Positions 42,477 to 51,050 of a DNA stretch of 51,711 nucleotides are shown here, one piece after another. The stretch covers positions 1-51,711 of the forward strand of contig DATKDT010000137.1 of NCBI GenBank assembly GCA_035512575.1, written 5' to 3'. A program made the translations under genes and the position numbers. The stretch's first letter is position 1, and every line of letters starts with the position of its first letter. A model generated the notes under the pieces. That model worked only from the letters and a program-made list of their open reading frames with translations. It did not search any database and was not told the origin of the DNA. This DNA comes from JALYRV01 sp035512575 (GTDB lineage Bacteria > Acidobacteriota > Vicinamibacteria > Vicinamibacterales > SCN-69-37).

Positions 42477-44498
42477 ATGAGGCGGGCAGCGGCGATGTGC
42501 ATGGCGGCGATGGCGGCAGCCCTGGGGGCCGTGGCGCTCGCGGCGCAGGATCCGCAGCCGCCGCCGCAACAGCAGCAGCCGGTCATCCGGTCGGGCATCA
42601 ATTTCGTCCGCGTCGACGTGCTCGTCACCGATCGCAAGACGGGCAAGCCGGTCACCGATCTCACGCTCGAGGATTTCGAAGTCGTCGAGGACGGCAAGCC
42701 GCAGACGGTCGAGACGTTCCGGCTGATCGACATGGACGTGCCGGTGGTCGGCGAAATGGCCGACGCGGCGCCCATCCGCTCGCTCGATCAGCAGGAGCGC
42801 GAGATGGCGCGCGACGACGTGCGCGTCATCGCCATCCTGCTCGACGACTACCACGTGGCGCGCGGCAACGACATGGCGATCCGCGAGAAGCTCGCGGCCT
42901 TCGTCATGCAGCTCAATTCCCGGGATCTCGTCGCCGTCCTCTATCCGCTCACGCCGGTCACCGATCTGGTCTTCACGCGCAACCACGAGGCCGTCGCCAA
43001 CCAGCTGATGAAATTCCAGGGGCGCAAGTGGGACTACACGCCGCGCAACCGCTACGAAGACCGCTACGCCAGCTACCCGGCCGCGACGGTCGAACGCATC
43101 CGCGCGCAGGTGTCGTTGTCGGCGCTGCGCGCCCTCTCGATTCACCTCGGCACGCTGCGCGAGGGCCGGAAGGCCATCCTGTTCGTCAGCGAGGGCCTGA
43201 CCTACAACATCCCGCCGACGATCACGAACCCCAACGATCCCAACGCGCCGATCTTCCGGCCAGGGGATCCGACGGCCGGGGGCGGCTACACGCAAAGCTC
43301 GGCGGAGTTCTTCAGCGAAACCGAAATGAACAACGACCTGCGCTACGTCTTCAACGCCGCGAACCGGGCCAATACCAGCATCTACTCGCTCGACCCCCGC
43401 GGGCTGGCCCCGTTCGCGTACGACATCAACCAGGGCGTCAGCCTGGAGCGCGACCGGAGTCACCTCCGCCAGACCATGGATTCGCTGATCATCCTCGCCC
43501 AGGAAACCGGCGGCCGCGGCATCGTCGGCCGCAACGATTTCCTGACGGGCCTGCGCCAGATGCTGCAGGACTCGAGCAGCTACTACCTGCTCGGCTACAA
43601 CTCGACGCTGGCGCGCACCGACGGCAAGTTCCATGAAATCCGCGTGCGGGTGAAGCGTCCCGGCGTCGACGTGCAGGCACGCAAGGGCTACTGGGCGCTG
43701 TCGGTCGAAGACGCGAAACGGGCCGAGGCGTCGCCTGAGACGATTCGGTCCGGACCGCCGCCCGAGATCAACGAGGCGCTGGCGGCGCTGGCGGCGCCGG
43801 CACGCGGGCGCCCCGCGCTGACCTGGATCGGCACCAGCCGGGCCGACCATGGCAGGACGCAGGTGTCGCTGGTGTGGGAAGCCTCGGCGCAGGGCGCGCA
43901 GTCGCGCATAGGCGAGGCCGCGCGCGTCAACGTGACGGCCAGCAATGCCGGCGGCGATCTCTTTTTCCGCGGCAAGGGCGAGCCCGATGCCGACGCGGCC
44001 GGCCGGCCGCGCGGGGGCACGGTGACGTTCACCGCGCCGCCCGGCGCGCTCGACCTGCGCATCGTGATCGAAGGCGCCGGGGGGGAAGTGCTCGACACCG
44101 AAGTGAAATCGGTGACGGTGCCGGATTACAGCGCCGCCGGCGTGACGATCGGCACGCCGCGGCTGTTTCGCGCGCGCACGGCGCGCGATGTGGCCGCGCT
44201 GCGCGCCGACGCGTCGGCCCGCCCCGTGGCCGCGCGCGAGTTCTCGCGCAGCGAGCGGCTGCTGGTGCGGTTCGCGGCCTGGGGACCCGGCGGCGCCGCG
44301 CCGCTGGTCACGGCGCGCCTGCTGAACATGCGCGGCGAACCGGTCGCCGACCTGCCGGCGCCGGCGCCCGGCCCCGAGGGCACGTTCGAGCTCGACGTGC
44401 CGCTGTCGCCCTATGCGCCGAACGACTATCTGATCGAGCTCCGCTCGGGCGACGAGGCCGACGCCGCGCGCGTGCTGACGGCGCTGCGTATCAGCTAG
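42477..44498 (+). CDS. Large secreted VWFA-related Acidobacterial domain protein
   Basis: A 673-residue protein with a signal peptide (MRRAAAMCMAAMAAALGAVA) and the family opening PVIRSGINFVRVDVLVTDRK. It has the beta-domain LTLEDFEVVEDGKPQTVETF, then a VWFA-like region (about 105-345: VIAILLDDYHVARGND, RKAILFVSEGL). The beta-domain GKFHEIRVRVKRPGVDVQARK (about 380-400) follows. A C-terminal part of about 250 residues, absent from the shorter paralogue at 9.0 kb, shows beta-sandwich-like stretches. The function is unknown. It overlaps the convergent PIN gene by 4 nt. Confidence 0.9.
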   Translation: MRRAAAMCMAAMAAALGAVALAAQDPQPPPQQQQPVIRSGINFVRVDVLVTDRKTGKPVTDLTLEDFEVVEDGKPQTVETFRLIDMDVPVVGEMADAAPIRSLDQQEREMARDDVRVIAILLDDYHVARGNDMAIREKLAAFVMQLNSRDLVAVLYPLTPVTDLVFTRNHEAVANQLMKFQGRKWDYTPRNRYEDRYASYPAATVERIRAQVSLSALRALSIHLGTLREGRKAILFVSEGLTYNIPPTITNPNDPNAPIFRPGDPTAGGGYTQSSAEFFSETEMNNDLRYVFNAANRANTSIYSLDPRGLAPFAYDINQGVSLERDRSHLRQTMDSLIILAQETGGRGIVGRNDFLTGLRQMLQDSSSYYLLGYNSTLARTDGKFHEIRVRVKRPGVDVQARKGYWALSVEDAKRAEASPETIRSGPPPEINEALAALAAPARGRPALTWIGTSRADHGRTQVSLVWEASAQGAQSRIGEAARVNVTASNAGGDLFFRGKGEPDADAAGRPRGGTVTFTAPPGALDLRIVIEGAGGEVLDTEVKSVTVPDYSAAGVTIGTPRLFRARTARDVAALRADASARPVAAREFSRSERLLVRFAAWGPGGAAPLVTARLLNMRGEPVADLPAPAPGPEGTFELDVPLSPYAPNDYLIELRSGDEADAARVLTALRIS

Positions 44499-44956
44499 GC
44501 CTGCTGGTCGGCCAGAAATTCCGCGGGAGTTTCCACCTTCAGGCCGTGACGCAGCGCGCTCAGGAAGTGCCGCCGGTTGTCCGTCACGATCACGCGAGCG
44601 CCTGCCGCGCGCGCAATCTCGGCGATGTGCGCGTCGTAGACGCGGCCTCCGCCGATCCCCTCCTTCGCCGCGGTTTCAATCAGTCCCGCGCGATCGCCCG
44701 CCGGCAAGTCGGCCACCGCAAGCCGTCCGAGGATCTCTTCTTTCATCAGGCGCTGGGCATCGGCCGGTTTCAACCGGAATTCCGCGGGCAGTCGAGTCGA
44801 CACGGAGTAGAACTCCAGGCAGCAGTGCCAGGCCGTGCCCGCGTCGCCGATACGGCGATCCGCCACGGCCGCCATCACGCGCTGCGCATCGTCGCTCTGC
44901 GGGCCGAAATCGATCAGGCCCGCAAGCAGCACGCTCGTGTCGAGAAACACCTTCAC
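44495..44956 (-). CDS. PIN-domain ribonuclease toxin (VapC-like)
   Basis: A 153-residue PIN nuclease. Four conserved acidic positions are visible: VFLDTSVLLAGL (Asp6), CCLEFYSVS (Glu), VYDAHIAEIA (Asp) and VIVTDNRRHF (Asp). It is immediately downstream of an AbrB-type antitoxin gene with a 4-nt overlap, the classic toxin-antitoxin order. The likely target is tRNA or rRNA. All catalytic residues appear intact. Confidence 0.9.
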   Translation of the reverse strand: MKVFLDTSVLLAGLIDFGPQSDDAQRVMAAVADRRIGDAGTAWHCCLEFYSVSTRLPAEFRLKPADAQRLMKEEILGRLAVADLPAGDRAGLIETAAKEGIGGGRVYDAHIAEIARAAGARVIVTDNRRHFLSALRHGLKVETPAEFLADQQA

Positions 44957-45207
44957 GGCCAGCGGTTCCGCTCGCCTTCGACCAGGGCCGCAACGTCGAC
45001 GGTCGGCGCCGGTTCGTCGGACGCCGCGGGTTTGGCGACGAGCCTCCTTCCGACGCGCACGAGCCGGGGCGGCGCAGCGTCCCGTTCGAGCCGCACGCCG
45101 AAATCGTCGGCGGTCACGAGCAATGTGGCGCCGGCGACCAACCCGGCCCTCTCGCGGATGGCCGCCGGAATTACCACGCGACCTGCCTTGTCAATGGTTG
45201 TTTTCAT
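44953..45207 (-). CDS. AbrB/SpoVT-type antitoxin (VapB-like)
   Basis: An 84-residue antitoxin with an N-terminal swapped-hairpin DNA-binding fold (TTIDKAGRVVIPAAIRERAG) and a C-terminal tail (ALVEGERNRW) expected to bind the PIN toxin. It probably represses its own promoter. A perfect TATAAT ends 6 nt before the ATG at 45207, so the message is predicted to be leaderless. It is translationally coupled to the toxin. Confidence 0.9.
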   Translation of the reverse strand: MKTTIDKAGRVVIPAAIRERAGLVAGATLLVTADDFGVRLERDAAPPRLVRVGRRLVAKPAASDEPAPTVDVAALVEGERNRWP

Positions 45208-45213
45208 GCCAGG

Positions 45214-45219
45214 ATTATA
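45214..45219 (-). promoter_or_regulatory. -10 box of vapB-like gene (leaderless type)
   Basis: Minus-strand consensus TATAAT ends 6 nt before ATG 45207. The region upstream (45220-45240), just before the heptad array, is the likely operator. Confidence 0.6.
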
Positions 45220-45240
45220 CCATTGAGGTTCGCCGGCTCA

Positions 45241-45275
45241 TCTTTAGTCTTCCGTCTTCAGTCTTTAGTCTTTAT
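45241..45275 (+). repeat. Period-7 array (TCTTTAG family) before tauE
   Basis: Five exact 7-mers in a row: TCTTTAG, TCTTCCG, TCTTCAG, TCTTTAG, TCTTTAT. There is no inverted partner. The last unit overlaps a TATCAT that could be the -10 box of the following gene (45272-45277, 10 nt before ATG). Same word as in 32249-32297. Confidence 0.85.
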
Positions 45276-45287
45276 CATCCCGATGCC

Positions 45288-46193
45288 ATGACGGAACCTC
45301 GTTACCTGCTCCTGGGCGCGCTTGCCGTTTTTGCCGCCGTGTATGTCATTGGCTGGGCGATCTATGCCCGGCGGGCGGCCTCCGAGCCGAGTCCGGCCGA
45401 GGTCAAACCGGCGGCCAATCCCGGGCTCCTCAACGTCCTCATCGGCGCCGTCACGAACTTCTTCGACACGCTCGGCATCGGCTCGTTTGCGCCGACGACG
45501 GCGATCTTCAGGCTGAAGAAGATCGTGCCTGACCGCATCATTCCGGGCACGCTCAACGTCGGGCACACGCTGCCGGCCGTCACGCAGGCCTTCATCTTCA
45601 TCGCCCTGGTGCAGGTGGAAATGGTCACGCTGCTGTCGATGATCGGCGCGGCGGTCGTGGGCGCGTGGCTCGGCGCCGGCGTCGTGTCGCACTGGCCGCG
45701 CCGGCGCGTCCAGGGCGGCATGGGCGTCGCGCTGCTCGTGGCGGCCGTGCTCTTCATCCTGACGAATCTGCAGCTGCTGCCGGGTGGCGGCGAGGCGTTC
45801 GCGCTGACGGGCACGAAGCTGTATCTGGGCATCGCGGGTAACTTCCTGCTGGGCGCGCTCATGACGCTCGGCATTGGACTCTACGGGCCCTGCATGATTC
45901 TCGTGAGCCTGCTCGGCATGAATCCGGTGGCGGCCTTTCCGATCATGATGGGCTCGTGCGCCTTCCTGATGCCGGTGGCGAGCCTCCGGTTCGTGAAGGA
46001 GAAGAGCTACTCGTTCAGGCCGGCGCTCGGCCTGCTCGTCGGCGGTATCCCGGCCGTGCTGGTCGCCGCCCTGATCGTGAAATCGCTGGACGTCGTCACC
46101 GTCCGCTGGCTCGTCGTCGTCGTGGTTCTCTATACGTCCGCGACGCTGCTGCGCGCCGCCATGACGCGAGAACCGGAAGCCGCACAGCCATGA
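45288..46193 (+). CDS. TauE/SafE-family anion exporter
   Basis: A 301-residue membrane protein with about eight or nine helices in two repeats of the TauE/SafE fold. Recognisable segments are GLLNVLIGAVTNFFDTLGIG with the following FAPTT, PDRIIPGTLNVGHTLPAV, GAWLGAGVVSHWPRRRVQGG and FLLGALMTLGIGLYGPCMIL. The family exports sulfite, sulfonates or organic acids; the substrate here is unknown. The stop overlaps the DUF418 gene start (ATGA), suggesting a functional link. Confidence 0.88.
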   Translation: MTEPRYLLLGALAVFAAVYVIGWAIYARRAASEPSPAEVKPAANPGLLNVLIGAVTNFFDTLGIGSFAPTTAIFRLKKIVPDRIIPGTLNVGHTLPAVTQAFIFIALVQVEMVTLLSMIGAAVVGAWLGAGVVSHWPRRRVQGGMGVALLVAAVLFILTNLQLLPGGGEAFALTGTKLYLGIAGNFLLGALMTLGIGLYGPCMILVSLLGMNPVAAFPIMMGSCAFLMPVASLRFVKEKSYSFRPALGLLVGGIPAVLVAALIVKSLDVVTVRWLVVVVVLYTSATLLRAAMTREPEAAQP

Positions 46194-47410
46194 CTGCTGC
46201 GCCTGTCGGCGAATCCGATCGTCTCGTGGCGATGGACGTGCTCAGAGGCTTCGTGCTGCTCGGCATCCTCGTGATGAACATCCAGTCGTTCTCGATGCCG
46301 ATGTCGGCGTACATGAATCCCACCGCGTACGGCGACCTGACCGGCGCCAACCTGTGGGTGTGGGCCGGCAGCCATCTGTTCTTCGATCAGAAGTTCATCA
46401 CCGTCTTTTCGATGCTCTTCGGCGCCGGCATCCTGCTGATGACGTCGCGGGCGGGCGACGGCGCCGGACGCATCCATCGACGGCGCATGGGATGGCTGAT
46501 TCTCTTCGGGCTGCTGCACGCGCACCTGTTCTGGTACGGCGACATTCTTTATTGGTACGGGATGGTGGGACTGGTCGCGTATCTGTTCCGGAACAGGGCG
46601 CCGCGCACGCTCCTCGCCGCCGCAGCGGTGTTGATCCTGATCGGGTCCCTCGTGCCGGTGGGCATGGGCCTCGCGATGCCGCCCGAGACGCTCGCCGAGA
46701 TTCGGGACAAGGATTGGCAGCCCGCGGCCGCCGTCATCGCCGCGGAGCTGGCCGCCTATCGCGGCGGCCCGCTCGCGCAGGCCGCCCACCGCTCGCCGAC
46801 GGCGTTCACCTTCGAGACGTTCTATCTGATTTTCATGGGCTGGAAGGTGCTCGGCCTGATGCTGATCGGGATGGCCCTGCTGAAACTGGACGTGTTCACC
46901 GCGCGTCGCGATCCCGCGTCCTACGCGAAGCTCGCCGGCGCCGGCTTTGCCATCGGCCTGCCGCTCGTCGCGTTCGGCATGCGCCAGAACTGGAAGCACG
47001 GCTGGTCGGTGGAGTACTCGATGTTCTTCGGCGCGCAGTGGAACTACTGGGGCAGCGCGTTCGTGTCGCTCGGCTACATCGGGCTGTTCATGTGGATCGT
47101 CCGCACGGGCGCCCTGGCGGGCCTCACCGCGCGCCTCGCCGCCGTCGGCCGCATGGCCTTTTCGAACTACATCTTCCAGACGATCGCCGCGACGACGATT
47201 TTCTACGGCCACGGCCTGGGCCTGTTCGGCTCCGTCGAGCGCACCGCCCAGCTCGCCATCGTCCTCGCCGTCTGGACGGTGCAGCTGATCGCGTCGCCGA
47301 TCTGGCTGCGCCACTACCAGTTCGGCCCGCTGGAGTGGATCTGGCGGAGTCTCACATACGGAGCGTCACAGCCCATGAGGCGCTCCGCTAAGCTCGCTGC
47401 GGCCGGCTGA
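46190..47410 (+). CDS. DUF418-family membrane protein
   Basis: A 406-residue protein with about ten membrane helices. It has the DUF418 opening ESDRLVAMDVLRGFVLLGIL and MNIQSFSMP, a middle region HAHLFWYGDILYWYGMVGL, and the C-terminal DUF418 domain (VGRMAFSNYIFQTI, WLRHYQFGPLEWIWRSLTYG). The family is related to acyltransferase-3 proteins but its function is unknown. ATG 46190 overlaps the exporter stop. A heptad array follows its stop directly. Confidence 0.9.
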   Translation: MTAAPVGESDRLVAMDVLRGFVLLGILVMNIQSFSMPMSAYMNPTAYGDLTGANLWVWAGSHLFFDQKFITVFSMLFGAGILLMTSRAGDGAGRIHRRRMGWLILFGLLHAHLFWYGDILYWYGMVGLVAYLFRNRAPRTLLAAAAVLILIGSLVPVGMGLAMPPETLAEIRDKDWQPAAAVIAAELAAYRGGPLAQAAHRSPTAFTFETFYLIFMGWKVLGLMLIGMALLKLDVFTARRDPASYAKLAGAGFAIGLPLVAFGMRQNWKHGWSVEYSMFFGAQWNYWGSAFVSLGYIGLFMWIVRTGALAGLTARLAAVGRMAFSNYIFQTIAATTIFYGHGLGLFGSVERTAQLAIVLAVWTVQLIASPIWLRHYQFGPLEWIWRSLTYGASQPMRRSAKLAAAG

Positions 47411-47411
47411 C

Positions 47412-47504
47412 AGAACATAGAACACAGAACGCAGAATGCCTTAAACACGAAGGGCGGCGCCGTCGCGCCGCCCACTCTGTGTTCTACGTCCTACGTTCTG
47501 CGTC
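47412..47504. repeat. Period-7 array (AGAACAC family) with core hairpin
   Basis: Left: AGAACAT, AGAACAC, AGAACGC, AGAATGC (47412-47439). Right: CTGTGTT, CTACGTC, CTACGTT, CTGCGTC (47477-47504), the inverted form. Between them is a 9-bp stem with a 4-nt loop (GGGCGGCGC at 47452-47460, GCGCCGCCC at 47465-47473). It fills the space between the convergent DUF418 and glutamate dehydrogenase genes and ends 10 nt before the latter's stop. Same word family as in scpB. Confidence 0.9.
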
Positions 47505-47513
47505 CTTCTTGCC

Positions 47514-48761
47514 CTACGCGTACATCCCGCGCATCTTGGTCACCGTCGCCACCTTGCTGATGGCCACGATGTAGGCGGCGGTGCGCATGTCGGTCTTGTA
47601 CTTCGTCGCCATGGCGAGCACGTCGTTGAAGGCGGCGACCATCTTGTGCTCGAGGCGCTCGTTCACTTCCGCCTCTTCCCAGAAGTAGCCGTGGCGATCC
47701 TGCACCCACTCGAAGTATGACGTGGTGACGCCGCCGGCGTTGGCGAGGATGTCGGGGATCACGAACACGCCGCGGCTGTGCAGCGCCGTGTGCGCGTCGG
47801 GCGTCGTCGGCCCGTTGGCGCCCTCGGCGATGATCTTCGCCTTGATGTCGCCGGCGTTGGCCACCGTGATCTGGTTTTCGAGCGCGGCGGGAATCAGGAT
47901 GTCGACGTCGAGGCCGAAGATTTTCGAGCCGTCGAGCTCCTCGGCGCCGGGGAAGTCGGCGACCGTCTTGTGCTGCTGCGTGTGGGCGATGAGCTTCTTG
48001 ATGTCGAGGCCCTTGTCGTTGTAGACGCCGCCCTTCCAGTCGGTGACCGCGACGACCTTCGCGCCGATGTCGGCGAGCAGGTCGGCCGACACCGAGCCGA
48101 CGTTGCCGAAGCCCTGCACGGCGACCGTCGCGCCCTTGATGTTCATGCCGAGGTGCTTCGCGGCCTCGCGCGTGGTGATCATCACGCCGCGTCCCGTCGC
48201 CTCGCGGCGGCCGAGCGATCCGCCGAGCTCCACCGGCTTGCCCGTGACGACGCCGGTGACGGTCGTCCCCACGTGCATGCTGTACGTGTCCATGAACCAC
48301 GCCATGATCTGCTCGTTGGTGTTCACGTCGGGCGCGGGGATGTCCTTGTCGGGCCCGATCAGATCGATGATCTCGGCGCAGTAGCGGCGCGTCAGGCGCT
48401 CGAGCTCGCCGCGCGACATGCGCGTGGGGTCGCAGACGACGCCGCCCTTGCCGCCGCCGAACGGCACGCCGGCCACGGCGCACTTCCACGTCATCCAGGC
48501 GGCGAGCGCCGTGACTTCGTCGAGCGTGACGCCGGGGTGATAGCGGATGCCGCCCTTGGCGGGGCCGAGCGTGATGTTGTACTGCACGCGGTAGCCGGTG
48601 AAGACTTCGATCTCGCCGTTGTCCATCTGCACGGGGCACGAGACGGCGATTTGCCGCTTCGGGTGCGTGAGGACTTTCCAGATGCCCGGGTCGAGGCCGA
48701 GCAGGCGCGCCGCGCCGTCGAACTCCTGCAGCATGGCGTTGAAGATGTTGCCGGTAGACAT
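47514..48761 (-). CDS. NAD(P)-dependent glutamate dehydrogenase (short type)
   Basis: A 415-residue enzyme of the Glu/Leu/Phe/Val dehydrogenase family. Active-site motifs are GPAKGGIRYHPGV, VPFGGGKGGVVCDP with catalytic Lys, and the nucleotide fold VAVQGFGNVGSVSADLLA. Length and motifs match RocG/GudB-like or archaeal-type enzymes, often catabolic, unlike the long gdhA at the window start. ATG 48761 has GGAG 5 nt upstream. It has a long leader from a sigma-70-type promoter, in contrast to many neighbours. Confidence 0.94.
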   Translation of the reverse strand: MSTGNIFNAMLQEFDGAARLLGLDPGIWKVLTHPKRQIAVSCPVQMDNGEIEVFTGYRVQYNITLGPAKGGIRYHPGVTLDEVTALAAWMTWKCAVAGVPFGGGKGGVVCDPTRMSRGELERLTRRYCAEIIDLIGPDKDIPAPDVNTNEQIMAWFMDTYSMHVGTTVTGVVTGKPVELGGSLGRREATGRGVMITTREAAKHLGMNIKGATVAVQGFGNVGSVSADLLADIGAKVVAVTDWKGGVYNDKGLDIKKLIAHTQQHKTVADFPGAEELDGSKIFGLDVDILIPAALENQITVANAGDIKAKIIAEGANGPTTPDAHTALHSRGVFVIPDILANAGGVTTSYFEWVQDRHGYFWEEAEVNERLEHKMVAAFNDVLAMATKYKTDMRTAAYIVAISKVATVTKMRGMYA

Positions 48762-48808
48762 AGGACTCCGTAGGGAAGAATACGCCGCCAGGTATGTAAA
48801 CGACCCAG

Positions 48809-48836
48809 ACTATCGTTTGCCGGGAGATTTGGTCAA
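48809..48836 (-). promoter_or_regulatory. Promoter of glutamate dehydrogenase gene
   Basis: Minus-strand TTGACC (48831-48836) and GATAGT (48809-48814) are 16 bp apart. The predicted leader is about 40 nt and ends with CGGAG before ATG 48761. Confidence 0.5.
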
Positions 48837-48873
48837 CCGCGGCCGGGGGGCTGCCGCTGACTCTGGCGCGCAG

Positions 48874-48879
48874 TATAGT
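48874..48879 (+). promoter_or_regulatory. -10 box of amidohydrolase gene (leaderless type)
   Basis: TATAGT ends 7 nt before ATG 48887, with no ribosome binding site between. Confidence 0.55.
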
Positions 48880-48886
48880 GTCGCGC

Positions 48887-50677
48887 ATGCGAACCCTTTT
48901 TCTTGCCGCTGCCGTTGTTCTGGCCGCCGCACCCGCCGGCGCGCAAAGCGCCGACCTGCTGCTCCTGAACGGCCGTGTCTACACGCTGGATCCGGCGCGT
49001 CCCTGGGCGGAAGCCGTGGCGATCGAAGGCGATCGGATTGCGGCGGTGGGCACGACCGCGGACATCAGCGCGCGCCGCGGGCCGTCCACGCGTGTGATCG
49101 ATCTCCAGGGGCGCTTCGCGCTGCCCGGGTTCAACGACGCGCACGTGCACATCGACTCGACCGGCTCGCTGCTGATCGGCGCGAACCTGCTCGACGTGCA
49201 CACGGCGGAGCCGTTCACCCGGCGCGTTGCGGAGGCGGCGTCGCGGCTGCCGAAGGGAAGCTGGATTCTCCGCGGCGACTGGGGCGCGTATGAACAATGG
49301 TCGGCCGGATCGGCGGGGGCTGCGGCAGGCGCGAACCTCGCGGGCCCCTTCACGCCGTCACGCGCTCTCATCGATGCCGTCACGCCGGAGCATCCGGTGC
49401 TGGTCAATCGATTCGACCGCAGCATGTTCCTGGCGAACTCGCGGGCGTTGACGCTGGCGGGCATCGACGATCGCACGCCGAATCCGGACGGCGGCGAGAT
49501 CGTGCGCGACGCGCGCGGACGGGCGACCGGCATCCTGAAGGGCAGCGCGGCGCAGCTCGTGCGCGCCGTCATTCCGCCCATCCCGTTCGAGCAGCGGCTC
49601 ACGCAGGTGCGCGCCGTGCTGAAGGAAGCGCGCGAAGGCGGCGTGACGACGATGCAGGACTTGACGAGCGCCGAGCAGCTGCGCGTGTATCAGGAGCTGC
49701 ACACGCGCGGCGAGCTGACGAGCCGCATCATGCTGCGGCCGACGCTCGACAACGTCAATCACATCGCCGCGCTGGGGATCACGAAGGGCTTCGGCGATGA
49801 CTGGCTGACGTTCATCGGCTACAAGGCGTGGGTCGACGGCATCATGGGCGGCAGCAGCGCCATGTTCTTCCGGCCCTACGACCACGACCCGACGAACAAG
49901 GGCCAGCTGCGGCCAATCATGCGGCCGGAGGCCGAGGACGGCGCCGCCGACGCGATGCAGGAGGGCGATCACTACACGTCGATTCCGCCCGGCAATCTGG
50001 AGAAGCTGCTGATGGCCGCCGTTGGCACGGGGCTGACGCCGCACATTCACGCGATCGGCGACAAGGGCAACCGCATCATCCTCGACATCTTCCAGCGCGT
50101 GCTCGCGCCGCACGACGAGATGATCATTCGCGATCACCGCTGGCGCGTGATCCATGCGCAGGTCGTGCATCCAGACGACGTCGCGCGCTTCGGGACGCTG
50201 CGGCTCGTCGCCGAAGTGAATCCGTATCACGTGTCCGACGACATGCGGTGGATGGAGGAGCGCATCGGCGCGGAGCGGTCGAAAGGCGCGTATGCCTTCC
50301 GCGCGCTGAAGGACAGCGGCGCCGTGCTGATCTTCGGCAGCGACAGCCCCGGCACCAACGCGGCGCGCTATTTCCTGAATCCGGTCTACGGCCTGTACGC
50401 GGCCGTGACGCGGCAGACGCTGACCGGCGAGCCGAAGGACGGCTGGTTTCCCGATCAGCGGCTCACGATCGAGGAAGCGATCGAGGCCTATACGAAAGCG
50501 TCCGCCTGGGCGTCGTTCGAGGAGGATCGCAAAGGCATGCTCAAGCCCGGCTACTTCGCCGACATCGCCGTGTTCGATGGCAACCTGATCGAGATCGGCA
50601 AAGCCCGCCCGGCCGACCTGCTCACGGCCAAAGTCGACATCACGATTGCGGGCGGCAAGGTCGTCTACGAGCGCTGA
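48887..50677 (+). CDS. Secreted YtcJ-like amidohydrolase (amidohydrolase 3 family)
   Basis: A 596-residue metal-dependent hydrolase with a signal peptide (MRTLFLAAAVVLAAAPAGAQ). The composite beta-sandwich (GRVYTLDPARPWAEAVAIEG) frames a TIM barrel whose metal site starts with FNDAHVHIDS. Further ligands are expected around the Lys of YKAWVDGIMGGSS, HAIGDKGNR, RVIHAQVVHPDD and FGSDSPGTNA. The C terminus closes with GYFADIAVFDGNLIEIGKA. ATG 48887 is chosen over GTG 48878 because of the -10 box and signal peptide. The family hydrolyses amide bonds of unknown substrates in the periplasm. Confidence 0.92.
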   Translation: MRTLFLAAAVVLAAAPAGAQSADLLLLNGRVYTLDPARPWAEAVAIEGDRIAAVGTTADISARRGPSTRVIDLQGRFALPGFNDAHVHIDSTGSLLIGANLLDVHTAEPFTRRVAEAASRLPKGSWILRGDWGAYEQWSAGSAGAAAGANLAGPFTPSRALIDAVTPEHPVLVNRFDRSMFLANSRALTLAGIDDRTPNPDGGEIVRDARGRATGILKGSAAQLVRAVIPPIPFEQRLTQVRAVLKEAREGGVTTMQDLTSAEQLRVYQELHTRGELTSRIMLRPTLDNVNHIAALGITKGFGDDWLTFIGYKAWVDGIMGGSSAMFFRPYDHDPTNKGQLRPIMRPEAEDGAADAMQEGDHYTSIPPGNLEKLLMAAVGTGLTPHIHAIGDKGNRIILDIFQRVLAPHDEMIIRDHRWRVIHAQVVHPDDVARFGTLRLVAEVNPYHVSDDMRWMEERIGAERSKGAYAFRALKDSGAVLIFGSDSPGTNAARYFLNPVYGLYAAVTRQTLTGEPKDGWFPDQRLTIEEAIEAYTKASAWASFEEDRKGMLKPGYFADIAVFDGNLIEIGKARPADLLTAKVDITIAGGKVVYER

Positions 50678-50704
50678 GCGGCGCGCACACCGCCGCGCGG
50701 AAGG

Positions 50705-50742
50705 GCGCTCGGGTAGGTCCGTCGCCGCGCCGCGGAGCTCGG
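50705..50742 (-). repeat. Dispersed 38-bp repeat, copy 2
   Basis: Reverse complement of the core at 25659-25696, with 36 of 38 identical bases (two transitions). It lies 28 nt after the amidohydrolase stop. The core contains the palindrome CCGCGGCGCGG-like GC run and GAGCTC. Confidence 0.85.
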
Positions 50743-50897
50743 GCGATCTCTGCTCGCATGTACAAGCACGGCGCCGCGCCGGACCTACCACTCGCACCCA
50801 GCGCGGTTGCCTCGCGCGCGCGGCTGCGGCGGCAACTGTGGCGCCCGACTTGAGGCAGGCCGTCTTGACCCGGGAAAATCGCGCGGAGCGCTCAGGA

Positions 50898-50924
50898 CAC
50901 GGCTGGGTTGGGGACCCAGCCGTG
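50898..50924. terminator. 11-bp perfect hairpin in the gap
   Basis: CACGGCTGGGT (50898-50908) pairs with ACCCAGCCGTG (50914-50924) around a 5-nt TGGGG loop. There is no T tract on either side. It could end the amidohydrolase transcript or be part of an unannotated RNA. Confidence 0.45.
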
Positions 50925-51036
50925 CGCATGCTGCGGCGCGGATGTCGCGCCGAGCTTGCGATCGTTCCGGCCTGCCGAGTGGAGGGCGACGCAGTTGTTG
51001 CCGCAGCCGATCAGCGCCAGCCGCCGCCGCTCCCTC

Positions 51037-51042
51037 TATAAT
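51037..51042 (+). promoter_or_regulatory. -10 box of methylmalonyl-CoA mutase gene
   Basis: Consensus TATAAT ends 8 nt before ATG 51051. AGGA occurs in the gap but is only 3 nt from the ATG, too close for normal Shine-Dalgarno use. Confidence 0.55.
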
Positions 51043-51050
51043 TAGGACGG

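Larger units (their letters stand above)
50678..51050. other. 373-bp gap without a convincing gene
   Basis: No coding sequence is supported here. The gap holds the second copy of a dispersed repeat (50705-50742) with a partial inverted echo (GGTAGGTCCG at 50712-50721 against CGGACCTACC at 50780-50789), a separate 11-bp hairpin at 50898-50924, and the promoter of the mutase gene. A small structured RNA is possible but not demonstrated. Confidence 0.6.

Noticed and set aside
50646..51041. 131-codon open frame in the gap after the amidohydrolase
   Set aside because: Arg/Ala-rich with no domain, overlaps the dispersed repeat and hairpins, and has no ribosome binding site or promoter.
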